DNA from: Phycisphaerae bacterium
GTDB taxonomy: Bacteria; Planctomycetota; Phycisphaerae; UBA1845
Length of the DNA stretch: 11,170 nt
NCBI GenBank assembly: GCA_028277545.1
Contig: JANQGB010000638.1
Location: forward strand, 1-11,170
Direction: 5' to 3'
Shown piece by piece: positions 1 to 5,956 of this stretch (position 1 is its first letter; every line of letters starts with the position of its first letter). The position numbers were made by a program, and so were the translations under genes. The notes beneath the pieces are model-generated. The model did not search any database. It saw only the letters and a program-made list of their open reading frames with translations, and had not been told where the DNA came from.

Positions 1-92
1 TTCACCCAGTTGAAGTCCGCACGGCAGCGAAACCACATCCTGTTGTGGCCCGCGTATTCCTGGGCAGCGGTGGCGTAATCAATCCTAAACAT
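1..92 (-). CDS. Possible partial gene, 5' end only, running off the left edge
   Basis: Read on the minus strand from an ATG at 92, the frame stays open to the window edge and encodes about 30 residues beginning MFRIDYATAAQEYAGHNRM. Third codon positions are mostly G or C, as in the genes nearby. An in-frame TAG directly precedes the ATG, so this is the only ATG start, and I see no clear Shine-Dalgarno sequence. I do not recognise the product. If real, it would be divergent from the operon starting at 366 and could share its operator region. The plus strand is also open over 1-78, ending at a TAA, and could instead be the last 25 codons of a rightward gene. The fragment is too short to decide between these. 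Confidence 0.3.
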   Translation of the reverse strand, partial: MFRIDYATAAQEYAGHNRMWFRCRADFNWV

Positions 93-187
93 CTACTGAC
101 AAATGTCTTACGCCACGATCGGCGTTTACCGGCGACCGTGCGTCACCTTAGACTCCTGGGACGCCTGGGGCCTAGTCTAGCATCTAA

Positions 188-201
188 TGAAAGCGCTTGC
201 A
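188..201. promoter_or_regulatory. LacI/GalR-family operator-like palindrome
   Basis: TGAAAGCGCTTGCA agrees at every fixed position with the general LacI/GalR-family operator pattern TGNAANCGNTTNCA and has the perfect central palindrome AAGCGCTT, including the usual central CG. It lies 165 nt upstream of the first gene of the surface-protein operon and about 95 nt upstream of the possible divergent gene. LacI-family proteins usually control sugar uptake or polysaccharide use, which fits the CBM and dockerin modules encoded downstream. No LacI-family gene is in the window, so the cognate regulator is unknown. Confidence 0.5.
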
Positions 202-352
202 ATGGCTAGTCTTTCGTGGTAGACTTCCAGGTGAAGTGAGGCGGTTTGAGGTGCATTTTCTGTGGCGCGAGGGGATGCAGGTTGGCGAACTGGCAGCTTG
301 CAGGCCTTCCAGCCGGGAGGATCTACGATATCACGTCAGTAAGCTGTCTCGA

Positions 353-358
353 AGGAGG
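353..358 (+). promoter_or_regulatory. Strong Shine-Dalgarno that sets the start at 366
   Basis: AGGAGG lies 7 nt upstream of the ATG at 366. This favours 366 over the upstream in-frame ATGs from 246 on. It also favours 366 over the ATG at 381, which would be 22 nt away. Confidence 0.75.
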
Positions 359-365
359 ATGCGAA

Positions 366-1190
366 ATGGAGGCCTTAACCATGAGAAGCTCACGAACAAA
401 GTCGGGAATTGCCGGGCTGGTGGTCGTGCTCGGCCTGGTGGCGGTGGTCCAGGCGTCACCAAGCGTCAACAGTGCCGTCCTGCACACCCGCATTTGGAAT
501 GACGATGCGGACTCCGTTCTGACCTGGGGCAACAGCTATCCCAGCCAGATCTTTATCGACGATGCCCAGCTTGACGGTGACGGCGCCGGCGGCGAGTGGG
601 CCAACCGCCACAGTTGGCGGTTCTCGGAGAACGGGTTCACCGATGCGGTGTTCAATAATGGCGACGGCTTTGCCATCTCGTCAGACGTGGTCATCACCGG
701 ACCGGCCAATTCCGAGGCGGCTCTCGAGGTCGAGCCCTGGTGGGGTGGCGGTACCGGGGGCGGATTGACGGTCATCACCTGGAACGGCGAGATCGCCGCG
801 TTCGGCGGCAGGCTGCCGTTCTACAGCTTCACGACCTCCCATGGTCTGTCCTACACCAAGGGCGACACGATCGGCCTGGGGATGATCTACACGCCCAACA
901 GCCTGACCGAGCTGGACCCCGCCACGATCGAGTACACGGTGGACTACGACGGCTCGTTCTACACCAGCGGCCCGATCCCCTTTGACGAGGGCAACCCGGC
1001 AGAGGGATACGGCTCCTGGGGCATGTTGGACAACACCAAGGTCGGGGCCTACTTCCTGCCCCAGATCGTAGTGGATGATCCGACCAACTGGAGCCGGGTC
1101 GAGTTCAACGGCATTAGCTACGTGCCGGAGCCTGCCAGTCTTGCCCTGCTGGTCCTGGGCGGTGTGGCGGCGCTTCGCAGGCGGCGGTAG
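366..1190 (+). CDS. PEP-CTERM sorting domain protein, secreted
   Basis: This 274-residue protein is predicted to be exported and processed by an exosortase. The N-terminus is a signal peptide: the basic MRSSRTKSG stretch is followed by a hydrophobic core GIAGLVVVLGLVAVVQA. The body (about 30-250) is rich in W, G, D and aromatic residues, with alternating hydrophobic stretches that suggest an all-beta, possibly lectin-like fold; no specific family was recognised. The C-terminus is a textbook PEP-CTERM signal: VPEP at 253-256, a hydrophobic helix, and RRRR at 271-274 as the last residues. In known systems an exosortase recognises this signal and the mature protein goes to the extracellular matrix or surface polysaccharide. 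The start at 366 is chosen for its AGGAGG. It is first in an apparent operon with the prepilin-like and CBM/dockerin genes, and no exosortase gene is present. The PEP-CTERM call is secure; any binding role is inference. Confidence 0.9.
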   Translation: MEALTMRSSRTKSGIAGLVVVLGLVAVVQASPSVNSAVLHTRIWNDDADSVLTWGNSYPSQIFIDDAQLDGDGAGGEWANRHSWRFSENGFTDAVFNNGDGFAISSDVVITGPANSEAALEVEPWWGGGTGGGLTVITWNGEIAAFGGRLPFYSFTTSHGLSYTKGDTIGLGMIYTPNSLTELDPATIEYTVDYDGSFYTSGPIPFDEGNPAEGYGSWGMLDNTKVGAYFLPQIVVDDPTNWSRVEFNGISYVPEPASLALLVLGGVAALRRRR

Positions 1191-1326
1191 GCCAGCAACA
1201 GGCTGCCCGTAATTGGCGTGAAGGTAACGGTCGGGCACGGTGGTCCGGCGCGGCAGACAGGCTGCAGCCGCCGGTTCCACAGTCCCGGGAAGCTCGGAGG
1301 GGCGGTTCGAAAAGGATGTCACCCCA

Positions 1327-2157
1327 ATGAGAACGACAATGTACGCGAAGACCGGGCGACGTGACCGGGCGTTTACGCTGATCGAGTTGTTGGTGGTCGT
1401 CTCGATCATCGCCCTGCTGATTTCCATCCTGCTGCCCTCGCTGAAGAAGGCCCGGGCCCAGGCCAAAGACACGGTGTGCCGCACCGATCTCCACCAGCTC
1501 GGTCTGGCGATCCAGTACTACGCCAACGAGAACCTGGATCGGATCCCCTGGATCGAGGGCACCGACCTGGGTGCCGGCCCGCGGAACTTCCCCTTCCGCC
1601 AGTACCATCAGATCCTGCACTTGCAGCGTTACATGAACGACCTGGACATATTCCACTGCCCGATGGCCAAGGACGCCAAGTCAGTGACCACGCATTCCCA
1701 GGGTCAACTGGAGCCGGGCAAGTCGGCACACGTCATCAGCTATTACAAGGTACTGAAGGCTGACTCGCTGTTCATCGAAGCCCGCCCCAAGCTGTTCCCG
1801 GGCGTCGACGTGATGGGCCCGGGCGCCTTCGTCGAGGACATCTACACGGAGTACTGGTTCAACGATTGGAACGAGGGGGCCGGCAGCGGCACCATTCCCG
1901 GCATCAGCGGCAGCAAGATCACCCGGATTCCGCACCCCAACTACGCGGTCATGATGATGGACGCCGTTCCATGGGAGCCTCGGCACAACGGCGGGCAGAT
2001 GTTCCTGTTCGTCGATGCCCACGTGGAGTTGATCAAGTCGACCGAATACTACGACCCCAACGGACTGGACGACTACCAGAACGCGCGCGACCGGGACGCG
2101 TTCGGGAACCGTCCCTACTGGTGCTGGGGACTGGGAAGGAACGTCGTCGGGGAGTAG
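1327..2157 (+). CDS. Prepilin-like protein with H-X9-D C-terminal motif
   Basis: This 276-residue protein starts with a type IV prepilin signal: a basic leader (1-15), then FTLIELLVVV from residue 16 with the characteristic Glu at mature position 5 (E20), and a hydrophobic helix to about residue 37 followed by a basic segment. Cleavage would fall between A15 and F16, so the leader ends in Ala rather than the classical Gly. The rest is a globular pseudopilin-like domain. Near the end H220 is followed nine residues later by D230-A231 (HNGGQMFLFVDAH), matching the H-X9-DG motif of the very numerous planctomycete/Lentisphaerae prepilin-like proteins except that the final Gly is Ala. The start at 1327 follows an AGG at 1313-1315. 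It lies 136 nt after the PEP-CTERM gene and 69 nt before the CBM gene. Such proteins are predicted to be displayed by a type II secretion/type IV pilus-like machine; their true role is unknown. Confidence 0.88.
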   Translation: MRTTMYAKTGRRDRAFTLIELLVVVSIIALLISILLPSLKKARAQAKDTVCRTDLHQLGLAIQYYANENLDRIPWIEGTDLGAGPRNFPFRQYHQILHLQRYMNDLDIFHCPMAKDAKSVTTHSQGQLEPGKSAHVISYYKVLKADSLFIEARPKLFPGVDVMGPGAFVEDIYTEYWFNDWNEGAGSGTIPGISGSKITRIPHPNYAVMMMDAVPWEPRHNGGQMFLFVDAHVELIKSTEYYDPNGLDDYQNARDRDAFGNRPYWCWGLGRNVVGE

Positions 2158-2226
2158 CCCCCGTACGCCCGGGATGAAGCTCGGGGACCGGTGGAACGAG
2201 GTCCCTGGTGAAGGGAGGAAGCATTC

Positions 2227-4002
2227 ATGGCACTTCGTATGCGTGCGGCGGCACTGGCGGTTGCACTAGGCGTAACCTCCGCGGCCGTGTTGGCCGATCA
2301 GAACATGGTGGCCAACGGGAGCATGGAGTCCGGCGGCGGCGGACTGTCGGAAGACCCGCACATTCCGGCTGACTGGATCATGTTCGGCGGCAGCACCGTG
2401 GAGCGGTCCGATGAAGCCAACCTGGTCCCCGAAGGCCCGGGGCACGCCCTCAAGGCATTCTCCGGCGAGCCGCAGGTGGGAGCCTACCAGGACGTTCCGG
2501 TCGCCCCCGGGGACGTCGTGTTTATCAGTGCCAGTTTATTGACACGGGCCTCCGACAAGCTCAGCGGGGATGCCCTGGCACGCATCGCCCTGGAGTTCTA
2601 CGACGACGGCGATCAGCAGGTGGGGTTCGACATCACGGCCGTCCTGGACGCGGGCTCCCCGGCCGACACCTGGGTCTTCGGCTCGCTGGGGCCCACCGCC
2701 GCGCCCGCCAATACGGCCTACGCCCGCATGACCTGCGTGTGGACCTGGAACGGCGCCGCCACAGGTTCGGCCTTCTGGGATGACTGCGTCCTGACGATCA
2801 ACGACAGCGCCAACATGCTGGCCAACAGTGACTTCGAGATAGCCGGCGTGGGCGAGCAGAGCCCCTTCGGCATAGACGAGTGGACCGGTTTCAACGACCA
2901 GGAGCGTACCGAGGACGCGGCTTGGCACGGGGCGGCCAGCCTGAAGCTGGGCACGGCCGCCAGCTACTCCGGGCTGTTTCAGAACATGGGCGTGCTCGAC
3001 GCGGGCGATCACATCTACCTGATCGCCCGGGCCATGACGCCCTCGAGCGACCCGATCAACGGTACCACACGGGTGGGCATCAAGCTGGAGTTTCACCCGA
3101 CCGGAGCGGTTCCGCCGGCGGAAGAGAATCTACCGTTCGACCAGACGGCGCCGCTGGACACCTGGCAGCTCGTGGAGCTCAATACGATTGTGCCGGAGGA
3201 CATGACCATCGCCCGCGTGGTTTGCCTCTACGCTGGCACACCCGACACGGAAGGTGCGGTTCACTTCGACTCGGTCTCGGCCATCCGGGGCAGCGTGCCG
3301 GGGAATCAACTGCTCAACGAGAGTTTCGAGGACGGCAGCGGCGGCTTCCAGGGGCTGGACCACTGGTTCGAGTTCAACACGCCCGGCGTATCCTGGGCCC
3401 AGAAGAGCACCTTCGAGATCGTGGCCCTGGAGGGCTGGAGCACCATGAAGGCACGGGGGCAGGCATTCGCGGGCGTCTACCAGGAGATTGAGGTCACTCC
3501 GGGCGAGACCCTGGACATCACCGCCCATCTGCACAACCCGTCTGCTGAACCGCTGACCGGCGGCGCGGTGGCGGGTCTCAAGGTGGAGTGGTCGCCGGGC
3601 AGTGTCCCGGACGACATCGACATTGGCGGCGCCGACAACACGATCGACGCCGGGGCCGCCCAGGATGTCTGGCACGAGCTGGTCATCGATTACACCATGC
3701 CGGCCGGCACCCAGGCCATCGCCCAGTTCACCAACCTGATCGAGAAGGGTACCGCGACGACCGGGACGGTCTACATCGACGCCTGCGAAGCGGTGGTGTT
3801 CAACCGGTTTGACGGTGCGGATGCGGACGGGGACGACGACGCGGACCTGAAGGACTACGCGTTCTTCCAGGCCTGCTTCTCAGGATCGGGCGGCACACCG
3901 CTGGGCTGGCCTTGCATCGTCTTCGACTCCGATGACGACGAGGACATTGACCTGGCCGACTTCACGGCTTTCGAGAACGGGATCACCGGACCGGTGCAGT
4001 AA
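2227..4002 (+). CDS. Secreted protein with three CBM-like modules and C-terminal dockerin-like domain
   Basis: This 591-residue exported protein has a signal peptide at 1-23 (likely cleavage after VLA). Three tandem modules of about 165 residues each begin with a related motif: NMVANGSME at 26, NMLANSDFE at 196 and NQLLNESFE at 360. Opening N-x-x-x-N-x-x-F/M-E strands, 'WSWMxF/W' type sites, and later strands resembling Y-Q-x-V/I/M-x-V are typical of galactose-binding-like beta sandwiches such as CBM families 4 and 9; that link is by resemblance only. Residues 528-591 form a dockerin-like pair of calcium-binding loops: D532, D534, D536, D538, D543 and D567, D569, D571, D573, D575, D578, separated by a two-Cys linker common in planctomycete versions. 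A GGGAGG Shine-Dalgarno lies 8 nt before the ATG. No catalytic domain is seen, so it is probably an accessory or scaffold-bound glycan-binding protein. It is the last gene of the apparent operon. Confidence 0.88.
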   Translation: MALRMRAAALAVALGVTSAAVLADQNMVANGSMESGGGGLSEDPHIPADWIMFGGSTVERSDEANLVPEGPGHALKAFSGEPQVGAYQDVPVAPGDVVFISASLLTRASDKLSGDALARIALEFYDDGDQQVGFDITAVLDAGSPADTWVFGSLGPTAAPANTAYARMTCVWTWNGAATGSAFWDDCVLTINDSANMLANSDFEIAGVGEQSPFGIDEWTGFNDQERTEDAAWHGAASLKLGTAASYSGLFQNMGVLDAGDHIYLIARAMTPSSDPINGTTRVGIKLEFHPTGAVPPAEENLPFDQTAPLDTWQLVELNTIVPEDMTIARVVCLYAGTPDTEGAVHFDSVSAIRGSVPGNQLLNESFEDGSGGFQGLDHWFEFNTPGVSWAQKSTFEIVALEGWSTMKARGQAFAGVYQEIEVTPGETLDITAHLHNPSAEPLTGGAVAGLKVEWSPGSVPDDIDIGGADNTIDAGAAQDVWHELVIDYTMPAGTQAIAQFTNLIEKGTATTGTVYIDACEAVVFNRFDGADADGDDDADLKDYAFFQACFSGSGGTPLGWPCIVFDSDDDEDIDLADFTAFENGITGPVQ

Positions 4003-4035
4003 GCTCACCGCGTCGCGAGCACGTAGGAAACACAA

Positions 4036-4072
4036 GGGCTTCGTCTTCGGATCGGCCGCGGGCGAAGCCCGC
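4036..4072. terminator. Hairpin region between convergent genes, possible shared terminator
   Basis: Two alternative stems share this spot: GGGCTTCG (4036-4043) with CGAAGCCC (4063-4070), and the tighter GCGGGC-GAA-GCCCGC (4058-4072) followed by TTGCGTT. There is no long T run on either strand, so this is at best a weak intrinsic terminator. Its position between the ends of the genes at 4002 (plus) and 4122 (minus) supports a role in ending transcription from both sides. Confidence 0.4.
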
Positions 4073-4121
4073 TTGCGTTGCCGGCGGCGCCTCGGCCGGG
4101 CTGCCGCGTCGCCGACGATGC

Positions 4122-4550
4122 TCAGCCTCTGGCACGAGCGGCGCGCGACCACAGGAGCAGCCCCGCGCCGACGATCAGCAGCACGCACGTGGCGGAATCC
4201 GGAACGACCGGCCAGCGTAAAGTGCCGGCGTCGGTCACCAGTTCGCTGCCCGGTCGGCCTTCGCCGCCAGCATGCGGAAGAGTGGCTCCGCGCAGGCCGG
4301 CAGCAGGAGCGGGCGAAGTTGCTGCTATGGCAAGGTGATTTTCGGCGATAGGGTAGGACGAGTCGGCCGGTGAGTTGCCGCGCGAGACTGTCGCCGGCGC
4401 TGTGTCACTGCCTGTCGGGGCGCTTATCCCGGCATATTCGCGCGGCACCGCCAGGGCAGTGGCCCCGGCGCCGAGCACCACGACGGCAACGACCCATGTG
4501 GCCGGCGCCCGTGTCACCGCGGCCGGTGTGCGTGTTGTATTGCCTGACAT
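4122..4550 (-). CDS. Small secreted protein with VPDS-type exosortase-like C-terminus
   Basis: This 142-residue protein has an N-terminal signal or anchor segment (about residues 17-35, WVVAVVVLGAGATALA) and ends in a tripartite signal: VPDS at 116-119, a hydrophobic helix to about 134, and a basic tail SRAARARG. The layout matches exosortase sorting signals; the motif resembles the VPDSG variant known from Verrucomicrobia/Lentisphaerae more than the VPEP form of the gene at 366. The central part is Ala-, Pro-, Ser- and Gly-rich, probably disordered, with no recognised domain. The start at 4550 is chosen because GGAGGG precedes it by about 10 nt and it puts the signal sequence near the N-terminus; a longer frame starting at 4667 would add 39 residues without a signal. 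It is convergent with the operon that ends at 4002. Overlapping frames on the plus strand show no such features. Confidence 0.7.
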   Translation of the reverse strand: MSGNTTRTPAAVTRAPATWVVAVVVLGAGATALAVPREYAGISAPTGSDTAPATVSRGNSPADSSYPIAENHLAIAATSPAPAAGLRGATLPHAGGEGRPGSELVTDAGTLRWPVVPDSATCVLLIVGAGLLLWSRAARARG

Positions 4551-4819
4551 CGCTGCTCTCCCTCCAGAAAGCACACAAGCCACCAGCCACCCGCCGTCTC
4601 GGGCCTGGCCTGCACTGCAAGGGTACGATATCGCCGACAGCGCTGCCTCCCGCAGACTCCTCTGCAACGCGGTTACCGGACCGCAACGGCGGCCTGATAC
4701 ATTGAGTTACCCCCTTCCGTGGGCTCGCCTCGCTTGGATATCGTATTGTTTGCGCGCAGAGACGGGGATAGCCCAGGCGGCCGCTGGCCGCGCAACGTGC
4801 TTGGGAAGAGACGCTAACC
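4551..4819. other. Divergent intergenic region with inverted 9-mers
   Basis: This 269-nt spacer separates the minus-strand gene starting at 4550 from the plus-strand gene starting at 4820. It contains TACGATATC at 4624-4632 and its exact inverse GATATCGTA at 4737-4745, spaced roughly symmetrically in the region. The same 9-mer occurs at 324-332 upstream of the PEP-CTERM gene. No confident -35/-10 promoter pair was found by eye. Several open frames cross the region, but they have arginine- and proline-rich shadow-like composition and no ribosome binding sites. Confidence 0.4.
4560..4565 (-). promoter_or_regulatory. Shine-Dalgarno for the gene starting at 4550
   Basis: On the minus strand GGAGGG lies 9-10 nt before the ATG at 4550-4548. 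It decides between this start and the upstream in-frame ATG at 4667. Confidence 0.6.
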
Positions 4820-5035
4820 ATGTCCGATGCCACCGCATACCTCGATGCAGCGACACACCACACGCTCGGCGCCATTGCTGACGCGGGTTTCGTAGTCCTG
4901 CTCCGCCAGGCGGGCAGCCTGTTCATCGCCGTCGCTACCGACGCCAGCAACAAGCACTGGACAACGGTCTCACCCGACCCCTGCCTGGCGGTCTGCCAAC
5001 TCGCGGATTTGCTGGACCTTGATCAGGGCGAATAG
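4820..5035 (+). CDS. Small hypothetical protein, 71 residues
   Basis: The sequence suggests a compact alpha/beta protein: an N-terminal helix (about 5-20), two hydrophobic strands (FVVLLRQ at 24-30 and LFIAVATDA at 34-42), a third strand (KHWTTVS) and a C-terminal helix DPCLAVCQLADLLDL. There is no signal peptide or membrane segment, so it is probably cytoplasmic. A weak purine-rich site GGGAAGAGA (4803-4811) precedes the ATG at 4820. The composition is protein-like and unlike the arginine-rich shadow frames around it. I do not recognise a family. It may stand alone; the next plus-strand gene begins about 395 nt later. Confidence 0.55.
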   Translation: MSDATAYLDAATHHTLGAIADAGFVVLLRQAGSLFIAVATDASNKHWTTVSPDPCLAVCQLADLLDLDQGE

Positions 5036-5100
5036 CCGGTGAGCATCGCCGCGGGGACTCGCTACCATCCGATAACGCCTGCTGCCAGCCGGGACCGCAT

Positions 5101-5127
5101 AAAAAAACGTCTGCCGCCTCCAGACGT
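5101..5127 (-). terminator. Rho-independent terminator read on the minus strand
   Basis: On the minus strand, a perfect 7-bp stem ACGTCTG/CAGACGT with a 7-nt loop is followed directly by seven T residues (seen as the A run 5101-5107 on the plus strand, whose last A overlaps the stem). This is the textbook form of an intrinsic terminator. No minus-strand protein gene ends just upstream of it, so the transcript it ends is not explained. Confidence 0.65.
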
Positions 5128-5215
5128 GTCGCCGTACACGACACAGCGTGGCACGCGCTCCGCGGCAGGACGCCGCAAGGCCAGGGCAAGGCATCCGGCG
5201 TCCATAGAACAGCTC

Positions 5216-5254
5216 TTATCGGCCCGGGGTCCGATTTGTCTCTGGCCCCGATAA
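5216..5254. repeat. Interrupted inverted repeat
   Basis: TTATCGGCC (5216-5224) can pair with GGCC/CCGATAA (5244-5254), with a 2-nt bulge. It lies within the proposed minus-strand transcript that ends at 5101, but it could equally be a protein-binding site. Confidence 0.35.
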
Positions 5255-5417
5255 CAAACTGCACTCCGGGTACCATTCATACAAAGCGCCGGCCGCCCGA
5301 TAAGCGAGAGCAGGTCACAAGTTATACGTCCGAAATTGGAGTCCGGCGTCCATTTGGCCGAATACCCGGTAGACCCGAAAACAACTTACGGCGATGGAGT
5401 CGCCACGACAGCCGGAC

Positions 5418-5421
5418 GGAG
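5418..5421 (+). promoter_or_regulatory. Ribosome binding site favouring the start at 5430
   Basis: GGAG lies 8 nt before the ATG at 5430. The in-frame ATG at 5394 has no purine-rich site before it. Confidence 0.5.
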
Positions 5422-5429
5422 TAGTCACC

Positions 5430-5909
5430 ATGGACCATACTGACGGATTCAGCGTCAAGGCCATTCTGGGCGGCACACTGGTGGATATTGTGGCCACGGT
5501 GGTCCTCTCCTTCCTGTCGGGCTTTGCGATTCGCTCCGTGCTCTCCTGGAGCGTACCCCCGGCCGAACTGGCCGCCGCCATGGAAGCCAAGCTGGCCTTC
5601 ATCGCTCAGGACGCTGCGTGGTTGCTGTGCTTCCTGCTACTGGGTGTGATCGTTACGGCCGCTGCGGGGTTCACGGCCGGGCGCCTGGCTGGAACGGCAC
5701 ACCTGCGGAACGGAGTCGCGGTTGGAGCCGTATTGCTCGTTATCGGGCTGGCGCTGTGGGTGCTGGCGCCGGAGATCATAGCCCACGGCAATCAACCCAC
5801 CTGGATGGTGGCAACCGGTTTTGTACTCACTGTGCCTGCCGCCGCCCTGGGAGGACTCTTGTCCAGCACTTCGCTGGCCTGGCCTTGGACTCGCAAGCCT
5901 GCCGCCTGA
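5430..5909 (+). CDS. Hypothetical four-helix membrane protein
   Basis: This 159-residue inner-membrane protein has four predicted transmembrane segments at about residues 10-33, 60-84, 94-113 and 124-145. The second is followed by AGFTAGRLAG, a Gly/Ala-rich AGR turn seen in many small uncharacterised bacterial membrane proteins, and the protein ends in a short basic tail (TRKPAA). There is no signal peptide and no catalytic motif. The start at 5430 is preferred over the in-frame ATG at 5394 because only 5430 has a GGAG at proper spacing and because the extra 12 residues are polar. The gene faces the convergent MocA-like gene, separated by the hairpin repeats at 5957-6140. Function unknown. 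Confidence 0.7.
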   Translation: MDHTDGFSVKAILGGTLVDIVATVVLSFLSGFAIRSVLSWSVPPAELAAAMEAKLAFIAQDAAWLLCFLLLGVIVTAAAGFTAGRLAGTAHLRNGVAVGAVLLVIGLALWVLAPEIIAHGNQPTWMVATGFVLTVPAAALGGLLSSTSLAWPWTRKPAA

Positions 5910-5956
5910 GCAGAATCACACCGCTAGTACGTCCCTTTCTGAACCGCAGGCATCAG

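Larger units (their letters stand above)
93..365. other. Upstream regulatory region of the 366-4002 operon
   Basis: This is a 273-nt stretch without a convincing gene. It holds a small palindrome GACAAATGTC (98-107), an inverted repeat TAGACT/AGTCTA (149-154 and 174-179, 19-nt loop), a LacI-type operator-like site (188-201), the 9-mer TACGATATC (324-332) that recurs twice near 4.6-4.7 kb, and the strong ribosome binding site of the gene at 366. No good -35/-10 pair was found by eye. An open frame reads through part of this region upstream of 366, but it has no Shine-Dalgarno and its residues show no signal peptide, so I treat it as untranslated. Confidence 0.5.
5036..5429. other. Gene-poor stretch with hairpins
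   Basis: I see no convincing protein gene in these 394 nt. It holds a minus-strand intrinsic terminator (5101-5127), a hairpin GCGGC/GCCGC (5162-5176), a larger inverted repeat (TTATCGG at 5216-5222 with CCGATAA at 5248-5254), and a minus-strand TATAAC (5321-5326) that could serve as a -10 element, although no good -35 was found. Together these suggest a minus-strand small RNA of roughly 200 nt rather than a protein gene. Confidence 0.4.

Noticed and set aside
681..1484. A 267-codon minus-strand frame antisense to the PEP-CTERM gene and the start of the prepilin gene
   Set aside because: It has no ribosome binding site or domain; the plus-strand genes have unmistakable N- and C-terminal signals.
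2536..3096. A 186-codon minus-strand frame inside the CBM/dockerin gene
   Set aside because: Shadow of a GC-rich gene; no domain, and the plus strand shows repeated modules across it.
4375..4881. A 168-codon plus-strand frame over the VPDS gene and the intergenic region
   Set aside because: It lacks any signal or domain and has no ribosome binding site; the minus-strand reading has a Shine-Dalgarno, a signal sequence and a sorting tail.
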